Positions 12,001-24,804 of a stretch of 64,000 nt of DNA are shown here, one piece after another; within the stretch, counting starts at the first letter, position 1; every line of letters starts with the position of its first letter. The position numbers and the translations under genes were made by a program. This stretch comes from Medicago truncatula (taxonomy: Eukaryota; Streptophyta; Magnoliopsida; Fabales; Fabaceae). The notes under the pieces were generated by a model. That model worked only from the letters and a program-made list of their open reading frames with translations, had not been told where the DNA came from and did not search any database. The stretch spans positions 43,892,755-43,956,754 of the forward strand of contig NC_053048.1 in the NCBI RefSeq assembly GCF_003473485.1, in the 5' to 3' direction.

Positions 12001-12635
12001 TTATTCTATTTTCAGCAACACTCTAACGGCTCTTTACCACCTGCTTTTACGGTTCCACCGTTCTAAGCTTACACTGCATTTTTCAACAACTCACCAACTA
12101 TGTTTTGGCACCATCTCCAGCCCTACATTTTTATCATCAGGCTCACACTTTAACCTAATTTTTAAGTATAAATAGGAACCATGAATCAGAGCAAAGAAAG
12201 GCATAATAGGAGGAAAATAAAAAAAGGTATAGAAAATAATAGAAAGAGTGAGCTTAAGAAGAAAATAAAATGTAGAGAGTTTTGCATAAATACATTAACA
12301 CCTTGGTTTTTCATCATCACCTCCATTCTCACAATCCTTTGCAAATAATCATCATCCACATTAAAAAATCAACAACAGAAGCTTTCGTTCAAACCCACCA
12401 AAACCCATATATCTTTAAAAAAATATATATATATCTTTACCCTAAACCCTAAGAGGGCTAACTAGAGTGACATCTTTTTAATCCTCGAGTTATTGAGAAT
12501 ACAGGTTGTACAACTCTATCGTTCTGGAGTAAGTTGTTTCTGAGACATAGGTAAGTTTATTGAGTTTGCTAGAAGGGGTTATTAGTGTGAGGGAAAGCGA
12601 GAGATAGGTATAGTTTTACTTGTATGATTTGTATT
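12001..12635. other. intergenic DNA
   Basis: No coding sequence recognised. It contains aaaccctaaaccctaagag near 12430, a telo-box-like phrase found in many plant leaders, but no attached gene could be read. Confidence 0.35.
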
Positions 12636-13866
12636 TTATATGGAGAGGGAAACTGTAAGTGTCTCTTTGTAATACCTTTTACTAAAAATAATTTTTTAGT
12701 CTATCATATTTTTGTTATAATTGTTTAGCAAAGAAATTTTTAAAGAAACTTCAAATGAGAAATTGATTTGAATAGCTTGTTGTAAAAAGTCAATTCAAGT
12801 ATTTTATATTTTTGTGCAGTTTTTTTTATAGTAAAATTTCAAACAAAAATAAAGATTAAAATGAGTAGTTATTTTGAATAGATTCTCATAAAAATCGTTT
12901 TTGACAAACATTTTTTTGAAAAAACTGTGATTTTTATAATGTTAAATCTATAACAATAAATATAAGGTAATAAATGTCAAAATTACTCTTTTAATTTATA
13001 ACAAATGAGTTTGAATAAATTTCTTATTTTTGAATCAATTTTCATAAAAATCATTATCAGGAATACAACAAAAAAATTACTTTTTTTTAAATCTATAACA
13101 AACGAGTTCAATCAATGTTAGAGACTCACCTACTTTACATGGATCTCACAAGGGTGTTGTCAATTAAAAAGTTTGCGTGTTAAACAAATAGTGAGAGATC
13201 ACAATTGTGAATTTTTGGATATTCAAGAAAAAAATGGCTAACATGGATGATAGTATTTACCTCCATGTTTTTGGAGCATGGCGTATTAAAGGCTTAAGCA
13301 AGGTTTTCTTTTGATTTATTCTATTTTTTTTACATTCAATTTACCTTCTATTATAAGTAACCATGCAACAAAATATATGCGTTCCGTTCTAAAAAAATAT
13401 GTCTATATTTTTATTTTTGTTATTCATTTCTAAGCTGCTCATTGCTTGTTGACTTGTCAGACAAGTCAATGATGGGAAATGCATATATGAAGATGACACA
13501 GTTCAATGTAAGGAGATCATTTGAAGTCCCGCAGAGGAACATGTGACTTCAATTTTTATAGAACCTTTGCTATCAGCAAAACTAGAGATTTAAACAATTG
13601 TCTTAAAAGACATTGATAAATTCATTATATATGGATCAGGTGGATTTTGGTCACAAATGAGGAAGTTGCTAACATTGTTAACAACTCATCCACGTGGCTT
13701 CTTCTTGTTAATTACTTGTTTTTCTTTTTTATTTATTTATCACTTATTAGTATTTTAGCTAGCTATTGGTTTTTTGTTTGTTTATCGATGATATGCAATA
13801 GTGTGTTTTTGGTGCAGGGAATTGATAACAAGCTTGCAAGTGTATACTCTATCGGCTGTGGTTGAA
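12636..13866 (+). pseudogene. PP2C protein phosphatase pseudogene, copy B (more decayed)
   Basis: Homologous to copy A in three blocks. 13114-13303 corresponds to the GDSRAIL..DHNCE..WRVKGL exon, with several frame changes and stops. 13450-13690 corresponds to the IGDAYMK..VLKDTDKF..GFW exon and retains an EPLLSAKLEI-like stretch lost from copy A; its DG motif reads GSGGFW. 13816-13866 reads GIDNKLASVYSIGCG then stop, like the NGIAxxLxxxAL segment. Even the non-coding phrase tatatggagagggaaactg (about 12640) is shared with the start of copy A (9409). The two are therefore duplicates of one parent gene that decayed independently. Confidence 0.75.
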
Positions 13867-14379
13867 CAACGGGGGTAAGTTATAGAGGTGCATGACAAGC
13901 TTTAAAGGGAAGTAGTGTTAGTGGAAGGTAAATTATTTTTTAAGGAATTAGACCGGATTTTCTTGATGATATGTGATTGTTTTGTCTTTGGATTTGAATG
14001 AAATGTGAGAGTACATAGCAAGTCTTGGAGGACAATAAGATTTGCTCTATACTCTTATATACACGTTCAAGTTCAAATATAGAACAATCACAATGATATC
14101 AACATAGAAATAATTTTAAGGAACATTAAACCTCCCACCAATAACACCACTTTTTTTTAAAGCTTCTAATACGCTTCTAATGCTTACCACGCTTTCGAGC
14201 TGCGGTCAATAAAACATAGTTGAAAGTCTTGTTACAATTCTCTACACCAAAAACACACCATAGCATATCATAAATAAACAAAATAAGAGTCGTAAACCTA
14301 GTAAAGATACTAAGAAATGATATATAAAAAGAAAAATAAGTAATTAGCAAGAACAATGCATGTATGTATATATAATTTT
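13867..14379. other. intergenic DNA
   Basis: No gene. This is the flank of the PP2C relic running into the 9-bp target site of the next element. Confidence 0.4.
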
Positions 14380-15261
14380 GGCTTAAATGTGTAATTAGTC
14401 CTTGCACTTTCATCAGTTTTTGAGATTGATCCCTGCAGTCTGTAAATAATTTGTTATTGGTCCCTCCGTTAATCAACTGTTAAAAAAAAAGGTAAAACTA
14501 ACAGAGTGCCACTTGGCCCAATTATTTCATGTCACGTGGCATCTGACAAAACATAAATAATATTAGTTCAGATTTAATTAAAAAACAAAATTATATATAA
14601 ATTAATGTGAGCCATTTTATCTTTAAAATTCATCACCACCACCATTGACAAACACCATGTCTTTTTTTTTTTTTAATCGGCATATATTGAAAAGCCAAAC
14701 ACAAGAAGTGCAAATTGGCAAAGCTGATACAACTGAAAAACAAACCCCTGCATACTGTCATTAACGCAGCAGCAGTAAGGGAAAATGCAGAAAAATTAGT
14801 GCAACAAACAGAGGGGCAAACAAAGCCTAAACACCAAAAAGAACAAAGCTATATACATGCTCACCCTAAATGACAAACGCCACGTCTACTTCTTCACTTT
14901 TAAATCATAATCCATCTAAAATTTCATCTTCTTCTCAAGTTACTGTTTTTGCACTACATATTCGTATTGGTTTTTACCCATCTTTTTTTATCTGCAGAAT
15001 TATTATTTTTTACAGACTTGAAACTTGATGATGGATGTCGAAATCGATTATCAATCTACAGAATTATTCATTCACGCCGTTCCCTTTCTTCTTTAATTTA
15101 CTTCTCTCACTCGTCGCTTGTCTTCCTTTTTTGTTTATAGTTTTAATTAAATAATAATAATAATAATACTAATAATTACAGGGACCTAAATCAAACAAAA
15201 AAAACGCATGGATCAATCCCAAAAACTGATGAAAATGCAGGACTAATTACACATTTAATCC
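14380..15261. mobile_element. Mutator-like element, 882 bp, perfect 9-bp target duplication
   Basis: The direct repeat tataatttt lies at 14371-14379 and 15262-15270. The left end is ggcttaaatgtgtaattagt; the complement of the right end is ggattaaatgtgtaattagt. The similarity continues through ttcatcagtttttgagattg. No transposase. A short LINE tail is inserted in it (14660-14866). Confidence 0.87.
14660..14866 (-). mobile_element. 3' end fragment of a LINE, nested
   Basis: On the minus strand this reads a non-coding tail ending ..ttggcttttcaatatatgcc gatt followed by A(14), the look of a plant L1 3' terminus. It is flanked by near-identical tgacaaacaccatgtc (left) and tgacaaacgccacgtc (right), about 16 bp, as expected for a LINE target duplication. 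It is severely 5'-truncated, with no coding part left. Confidence 0.65.
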
Positions 15262-15831
15262 TATAATTTTTTATGGATGGTTGTTAACAATATAGCTAGG
15301 AAATGAGATATTATAGTATGTTCGATCACTCAGGTGTGTTATAGGGTTGTTGTCTGGACACAAACTTGGGACAACAATATGAGACACTTGTATTGTGTAT
15401 AACGTTTTTTGGTCATTGTATTCTTTTGATTTTTTTTTAATATAAACGATGATTTTTGTAATATAGAATTTGATTTGTGCCATTAACCAATTTTATGACT
15501 TTTGTTAACCATAAAATTGTATGTTTTTTTACAAGAAGACAAAATTGTAATGTTGTTTTTTCTTTTTGACAAAAAAATTGTAATGTTGTTAACCATTATT
15601 TAAACATGAATTTCATTATTCACTTTGACTACTCTAATAACCATAAAAATAGAAAGCATTAACCACTTACTTTACATAAATATATCATATGTACTTCAAT
15701 TATTTTTTTAAACTATGTCAAATAATTGGTTCATTTCTTGAAACTACGTAAAATAGTTGGTTAATGACTTGAATTTTTGTAGTTATTGAAGTAGTCAAAG
15801 TGGTCAATGAAATTTATGATAAAAAAAAATA

Positions 15832-16146
15832 GGTTTAATTGCACTTTTGGACCCCTATTTTTTCAAAAGTTGCGGTTATGGACCCCTAACTAATTTAAAT
15901 ACAAAACAGCCCCCTATGTTTTGATTTTTTGGCAGTTTTGGACCCCAAGGCAAAAAAATAATAAAAAATATTGACATGTGGCACCTCACCTAGGGTGCCA
16001 CGTCAGTGTTGACCGAATCAACAATGGACTGGGGGTCCAAAACTGCCAAAGAATCAAAACATAGAGGGCTGTTTTGTATTTAAATTAGTTAGGGGTCCAT
16101 AACCGCAACTTTTGAAAAGATAGGGGTCCAAAAGTGCAATTAAGTC
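15832..16146. mobile_element. Mutator-like MITE, ~315 bp, with ~130-bp inverted arms
   Basis: The left arm reads aattgcacttttggacccct, then gcggttatggacccctaact. The right arm is its inverse, ending ggggtccaaaagtgcaatta. The flanks are A runs, so the expected 9-bp duplication cannot be verified. No coding capacity. Confidence 0.8.
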
Positions 16147-16165
16147 AAAAAAAATGATTAACATA

Positions 16166-16442
16166 CTCCCTCCGTCCTTCAATGTGAACCCCTTTATTTT
16201 TTCACATTTCTTAAGAAAAGTTATCAGTGTAATTAATGTGTCTGTTTTGTGTGTTAATGTTCCCAAATTGTCCTTTGTTTGTATGTGTATTAAATTTAAC
16301 TATTCATATTTCAATACAAGTTAGTAGTATTAATTAGGGTATGTTTAGAAAGAAAAAAAAATGCATCTAGTAATTTGAAAAGAAGTTAACATTTATGACA
16401 AAAATAAAGTCAAATAGGTGTTTAGATATAGGACGGAGGGAG
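16166..16442. mobile_element. Stowaway-like MITE, 277 bp
   Basis: Ends ctccctccgtcct and aggacggagggag, with TA on each side (16164-16165, 16443-16444), the target of Tc1/mariner-class MITEs. The inner part is AT-rich and non-coding. A related element lies at 34345-34489. Confidence 0.82.
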
Positions 16443-16545
16443 TACATTTTTGTGGTTATTGAAGCTATAAAATTGGTTAATGACATGTCTCAAATTTTTG
16501 TTACAAAAATCATCCTCAATATTTAATAAAAAAAAAAAAAAAGTT

Positions 16546-18119
16546 TTTTCAAATAAAAAAATTGACAAAAAATGGAAAGTATTGTCCATTGTATTTATAA
16601 GGTGAACAGTACCCCAAAGGTCCTATTGTTGACAACTATATGCGTTCGAATACTCCATCCGATCCTATATGCGTTGAATAAAAATTTGTTACTCCATCCG
16701 AACTTATATATAAGGAAAATTTTCAAAAACAAAAATTGATCTTATTTATAAGAAAATATCACAACTTTTAAAGTGTAGTGATTGTTTAAAAGACTTTTCT
16801 ACCCTTTATTTAATGTTTATCTTTTTAATACTATTAGTGGGATATTTAATGGTTCACGAATTTTTATGAGGTACATATATTTGTATAAACATTCAAAAAA
16901 TTACACTAATTAACGAGTGTTGTGTCTTTATTAATACCGTCAATTATTATGAAATATGAACAATCAGGGGCGCATCCTTTCAAGAAGATGGGGTAGCACT
17001 TGCTGCAAAAAAAATTAAACTATTCTTGAAAGTTGAATTAGTTGGTATCTATTTATATTTAGTTATCCTAAATAATAAATATTGAGATAATTCAAACAAG
17101 TTTGATTGTCGAAAATCAGCATGAATAAGAAAGTGAAAAAATTACTACATCATTGATAGACTTATTTGTATTGGTTTGATATTTTTAGACTTAATAACAA
17201 CTTTAGAAAAAAAAAATCAACAATAGTCGGAAACAAATGAAATGGATAATAAGTTCTTGCAAATAACCTTCCTTCAAAACAAAACAAAAAAAAAAAAAAG
17301 TTCTTACAAATAACCTATTTGTTTACATTGAAAAGACATTATTAATCTTTTTATTAAACAGTTAATTACAAATAAAATTGGCTTCTTAAAAACATGTTTT
17401 GCCCAACTTTTTTAAATATTTGTTGTCAATTTTTATTTCATTTGTTGTTTGAATTTACATTTCATATAAGTAAAAATATTGTGATTTTTTTTTACAAATT
17501 GGTTAGGTTTCAAATTAAATTTGTTTTTAATATTTACAACACTCACAATTTTTAAGTTAAGTCCCTAATTTTTTTTTAATTTTAATCCTTAATGTATTGT
17601 TATAGAGATTAATGCAAGACTGAAAACACTTTTTTTTTTAAAAAAAATAAATAAAAGATGAGACAAAAATTGAATAAAAAATTTGTAAGGATTAAATCTA
17701 AGAAATTATAATTTACGTTTATCAAGTTGGCTTATAGCTTATGAAACGTAGGGCTTCATAAAGTATCAAGATAGAAGACGAGAAAGTGATTATCAATGAC
17801 TTTTTGTATCATATAATTATAAATCAAACACATACCACTATGACTGCCAGAACACTTAATGAAAAGATTTGTTGATTCAAACAAACCAAATCAGTAAACA
17901 ATACATATCTCTACAACAAAATGAGGGAAAATTGAATCTTACATATCTTGCTAGTTTTCATGTTCTTATCCCAACATATCAAGAAAGGAAAACACAAAGA
18001 AACGTGATCAAAGAAAGAATAGGAAATGGAAGTTCCTCAACCAACTAGATGGTATTTTTGTAGTACAAAGTATATATTAAATTTTCCTTAATCCAGCTCT
18101 CATCGACCATGATTTGAAC
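16546..18119. other. intergenic DNA and actin 3' region
   Basis: No additional gene. Half-ends of Stowaway type (actccatccgatcctatatg near 16654, actccatccgaacttatata near 16692) occur without partners. The last few hundred bases before 18120 should hold the 3' UTR of the minus-strand actin gene. Confidence 0.4.
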
Positions 18120-19881
<1,762 letters not shown>

Positions 19882-22050
19882 TGTTGTTGATTTGTTGAAG
19901 AAACAGACACAGATGATATGATGAAGGAATGTGTGCGTGAATGTTTTGTTGTGTTGTTTAAGCTTAGTACGCGCTCTGTTGTTTTAAAAAGGGAAAGTTC
20001 GCGAGTGTAAATTCGTGTGAAATGAAACGCAAATTGCTTTAGATTCGATCCTGACCGTTGGTTTGGAATATGTCATCAACGGGCCATGTTTCGTGTTGGA
20101 AATAGCTGGCACTGCTCTCCTTTTACTTGCTTTCCAGTTCCGCACCTCATCATCTGTTTCTGTTCTTTCATCTTTCTCCTTCGAATCTCCTAAATTACTT
20201 TTTTCTATTTTTACTACTTTTACCTGAATGAATATAGGTCAACTTAATCACTAAAATAAAAAATGTATTAGTGGTACTAAATTTGTTAATTATTTTATAA
20301 CTTTTTAAATTTTAAAATAGAATTGATTTATCTTTTCATTACTACTACTAGATAGAAAAAATGACATTGACATTGAATTGTTAAAGATACATATTGTAAT
20401 ATCAGTAAGAAATATTAAGTATTGTAGATGGCCATCTTAAGTAAGGAATGAATAGCCATGTTTTTTTTTAGGAGAAAATGAACAACCATCTTGTTTTGTT
20501 TCATAATCTCAACATAAGAGTTTTAATAAGAAGAAGAAGATAATATAACAAATAATATGTAATTATGATTATAATTATAAAACCAAAATCAACATTGTCA
20601 TAATTAATCAGGTCACTTAATCCTCACCCAAAATAGTTTTAGTATCTAGCTCAAAGATAATATTCTTCATATTAAGATCTTTCATATACTTTATAACTAG
20701 AAGATGGTCATGAGCCTCTCCAAACCTCACTTAAAGCAAAGGTTCAAACCAAAAGGTTTGAACCCCAATGAGCAAATCAAACTCGTCTCACATACGTATA
20801 TCAATGCCAACAATCTTGAGTTGTATGTTAAACGAAATGTCTATATTGCATTTGGTAAAACCTATGAACGATCTCAACCAATCACTTTAACAAATGAGGT
20901 CGAACCATTGGAATCGATCACCTTGGACTTGGACAATCCACCAACACATTATTTTTAGTGCTATCAATGTGATCCGAGCTATCATCAACGTTCACTCAAA
21001 TCTTTTGATCATTTCTGCAAGGTCTTGCAAATGTTAATTGGACGCAATAAAAGAATCTAGAAATTACAATCCTTCAATAATTTAAAAAGTTTCACTTTTA
21101 TAATAGAAAAGACCTTTTCATTTTTTATTTCCTGATCGATCCTCTTAATCATTCATTGGCATCTGCTAAAAAAAAAGATAGAGGTAGTTACTCTTTTTTC
21201 TCATCTGAATTATTGGATGTCAATCTTTTCTTTTTTTTGGCTAAATCAATCTTATTTTTTTAGAATCCGTGTGTTTATTTTAATCTTTAACTAATATAAA
21301 CTAAATGACATTATTTCAATTTTTAGTAATACAGAAGTTAAAACTATGTCCTTGATCACTTAATGAGTTGATTTATGTTTCTATTTCAAGTGTTGTGTTA
21401 GTTCAATGTCACATTAACATATGCATATGTCAACTTGAATACTCTTTCGTGAAGGCACTATATTATATCAACATCAACATAATATTGTAGTAATTGAGCT
21501 GGATCTAATGAAAAGTGATGAAACAACTTAGGAAAAAGGAAAAAGACCCCACCAGAAAAGTTACGAGGCTAGTTAATTGAGAGAAGCAGCTTTTCTTCAT
21601 ATTGAGGTGTGTAATTTTCACTCCAACTTTTTTTTATTGGCAAATGGGGTAGGAGTGGGAGTAATCATACATGGGACGGTGCAAAAAGTGATAGTGCGTG
21701 CCATTACCAACTCAGCATTCAGTTTGCAACTGTCGAAAAGAACATGTTGGGGTGTTTTGTTTGCTACGTTGAATCCACAAACGCTTGTTACTCTCAACTT
21801 CCATTTTCGTCACTACGATTGGATCCTTTCTTGACTAAGCAACAGACTTTGTTAACGATCCAACGGTTGATGAGCACTTTCATTACCATGTCCAAAGACG
21901 TGCATCGGATAACTACCAACCGAGCATACAACATGTGAACATGGTTTAAGATTTGGGACAATCTTTGTCCCCTGATGACCACCCTCCTTTTGGTTTTGGC
22001 AATGTGTCTAATTGTTTAGTTAGATTATCCATTAGTTTGGTAAAATTACG
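19882..22050. other. actin upstream region and intergenic DNA
   Basis: 19882-20100 is the 5' leader and promoter side of the minus-strand actin gene, with ttttaaaa on the plus strand near 19983. From 20100 to 22050 no gene is recognised. A frame at 20704-20958 (KPHLKQRFKPKGLNPNEQIK..) is open for 84 codons but matches nothing I know, and could be a transposon remnant. Confidence 0.4.
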
Positions 22051-22655
22051 GTGACACCATGACATGGTTTGTTTTCATGTTTGTGTCGCTTGTTTGCCCA
22101 ACTCTAGGATTTCTCGCTTTGCAAAAATCACACTTGAGGTTTCCAGGGACTTGGAAATCATTAGTGCATCAACTTACAAAATATACGCTAAAGTGTAGTT
22201 TTCGTTAAAATTATGGTAGCTCGTCTTGATTATTGAAAATATCATCGTCAATCAATCTAAATATCAAGTAATAACACACTTACATAATCATCTTCTCAAC
22301 TTAAGCACTTATGCAAGTTTGTTGCCCATTATTATCACCATGACATTTTAAGATCAATGTGACACCATGACACGGTTTGTTTTCATGTCTGTGTCATGTT
22401 TAAGTCCAATATTTGATTTCTCGTTTCACAAAGATCATTGTTGATGTTCCTAGAGACTTCAAAATTATTAGTGCATCAAGTTACAAATGTTATAGCGTAG
22501 GTTTTGTTAAAATTATGTTAGCCCACCTTGATTATGAAAATCTCACCATCAATCTAAATATTAAATAACACATCAACATAATCATCTTCTCAACTTAAGC
22601 ACCGATGCAAGTTTGTCGCCTATGATTATCACCATGGCATTTTAAATTCAAAGGA
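22051..22655. repeat. two-unit tandem duplication, period ~308 bp
   Basis: gtgacaccatgaca starts at 22051 and again at 22359. The units share ggtttgttttcatgt, attagtgcatcaa, atcatcttctcaacttaagc, gcaagtttgt and attatcaccatg in the same order, with roughly 80-85% identity by eye. It is non-coding, with no hallmark of a known element. Confidence 0.8.
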
Positions 22656-24386
22656 TATAAAATAAAACGGGTAGACTTGCAATCTCTTTAGATTCATCTA
22701 CTCATCCCAAAATATATACTAAATGTGTAAAATCAATAATAACACTCAATTATAATCCACATTTACATCACAACGTTTTTTTTACAAAATTTCACATATA
22801 TGATATATACTATAAACCAAACCCGCACCATATCTTTATATTTAAATTAGATTTTTGCTAGTTACACTCATTTAATTTTCAACTATTCCTCCTTTACATA
22901 AATTAAACAATTTTTTTTAGATAAACGAAATGATAAAGCAATTAAAAACTCACAAACACAAGTGAAGAAGTTGGGGTTCGAATCCGACATATCAATTGCA
23001 AATTTGTGGACAAAATTAAAAAATTATAATCCTTAAAATTCGTGTGTCTCATTTATTTTCTAAAAGCTATATTTAAATTTCTAGTCTTCCACTTTTGTTG
23101 CATTTTAATTTCAAATGTGAATAAAGTGGGTAAAAGGTCGAAGAAACTTGCACAGTTACATAGGTAAGTTATATGTTGAATATTTTGATTGTTTTTTTTT
23201 TCCTCCACATGAGAGTTGTGTTTGATATCAATCATATCGTAGGTATGAATTATTTTAACACATATGTGAATTCAATTTAAGTATATTTATCATGTAAACT
23301 CGTTTTAGATATGTTTACGCAACTTAATGTGAATCTGAGATGAAGGTAATTGAACAACAAAGATTTTTTCTTCAATGAATTAAAATTTAGAAATTTTTTT
23401 TCAAAAATAAACCTAAAAAATACAAATCAAGATAGAAATTAAAACTTACAAAAGCGGAATAGACTAAAAGATGAAACAGTGATGAATGATCGTCACTTCT
23501 ATATGGAAGACAAGATCAAAAACGCAATTGCCACAAGAAATGGATCAACATAGTAGGGTAATTTCCTTTTTTTTTTTTTGAAGAGGCTTAGGAGGGTAAT
23601 TTCCTATCACACACAAGTATGAAAACTAGTAAACATATGAGTTCTTAGATATTAAACCAACCTAATTTATTTACGCTTACCAAAACTTCCATCAAACACA
23701 TTTATGTATACTATATATCATTATAAATTGTGAGTTTCAAGTTCTTACTCAAACTAGTTTAAGTGCATTTACTTAAAATTGACTCAAACATGAGCTAAGG
23801 ACAATTCATTAATAAATGAGAGTTTTTTAATACTTAAGGGTTGTAAGACCATCCCAAGTGGGAGAGGCTTAACTCATTATGTCTTGGTATCTAACAGGTA
23901 TTCTTATTAGGGGAAAATGTGAACGAAGCTTGTTAAGTTGGAGAGCTTAATTAAGCATTTCCTATATGGGTTTTATAGTATTTTAATGTTAAAATATAAA
24001 GATATAAATTTATTAAAAGATGATATAAAATTATTGGTCGAACTTGGGTTAAAGTAATTGAGTGTTTGTTATTAAATTAAACAATTATAAATAAAAAGTT
24101 CATAAGTTAAAGTTCAACCGACAAAAACTGTCGCTACGATCTATACTCGTGTGCGTGTGATTTTCAATGATTATTTATCATTTTGTTTATGAGCAAAAAA
24201 AAGTATACGTGGAGTCACTTGCATATCGAAATTAAAATACTTTAACATAATGTTTGTTGAGTTTCACTTCTAAAGGGAACAAAATTGATTCTAAAGACGT
24301 ATAATTGATTATAATATGTTTGATTGTGGTCGAGAAGAATTCATTTATAACCTTTGATTATAGAATTAATTTTCACACACCTATTT
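22656..24386. other. AT-rich intergenic DNA
   Basis: No gene seen. A tRNA-promoter-like phrase ggggttcgaatccgac near 22974 may be part of an old SINE. gggtaatttcc occurs twice, at 23553 and 23594, flanking a T-run. Confidence 0.35.
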
Positions 24387-24572
24387 GGGGTTGATTTAGT
24401 GGTTGGTTTGTGATCTTGGAGTGTGCTCCTCTCAAGGTTTGAGATTCGATTTCCTCTGGTGCCAATTTCGATGGACAAGTCCATACAGCTCTGGCTTAGA
24501 ACGGGGCCCGCAAGTGGGCTGTGGGATTGGTCCCATCGAATCAGTCGGTCCTTGGATCGGTTAAAAAAAAAA
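24387..24572 (+). mobile_element. tRNA-derived SINE
   Basis: A box-like tagtggttggtttgtgatc and B box-like ggtttgagattcgatttcc are followed by an unrelated body (cttagaacggggcccgcaag) and a short A tail (taaaaaaaaaa). This is the layout of plant SINEs. A related promoter part recurs at 62911-63039 and on the minus strand at 53660-53783. Flanks resemble an imperfect duplication (ttcacacacc / ttcaaacaca). Confidence 0.65.
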
Positions 24573-24804
24573 TTCAAACACAAATTTTTAGTTTAACCTA
24601 CTTTTCCAAAAAAAAAAAAACATAAATTACCTTTAATCAAAATTACGTTTAAACAAAATAAAGTCTAATCAAAATCGATTATTCCCAGCGTAGTAAAAAA
24701 ATCACGTTTAGAATTGTGGCGGTGAAATAGGAATACGGAGTGTTTTGTTGTGTAAAGAAAAAGTGTGTTTTGTAGTTGGAAATTCCAATCGGAGAAGAAG
24801 AAGA

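Larger units (their letters stand above)
15422..16545. mobile_element. outer fold-back element interrupted by two insertions
   Basis: gatgatttttgtaat (15449) and cattaaccaattttat (15481) on the left are repeated in inverse on the right as attacaaaaatcatc-like and ataaaattggttaatg (16466-16515). A second inverted pair, attcactttgactactc and gtagtcaaagtggtcaat (15618, 15791), lies further in. The centre is occupied by the elements at 15832-16146 and 16166-16442. The outer ends are not exactly defined. Confidence 0.5.

Noticed and set aside
12425-12455. aaaccctaaaccctaag as an interstitial telomere repeat
   Set aside because: Only two units; more likely a telo-box motif or chance.
20704-20958. 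84-codon frame as a host gene
   Set aside because: No homologue recognised, no splice context, intergenic AT-rich surroundings; mentioned only as a possible remnant.
22974-22992. ggggttcgaatcc as part of a tRNA gene
   Set aside because: A B-box-like phrase only; no cloverleaf can be formed with neighbouring sequence, probably an old SINE.
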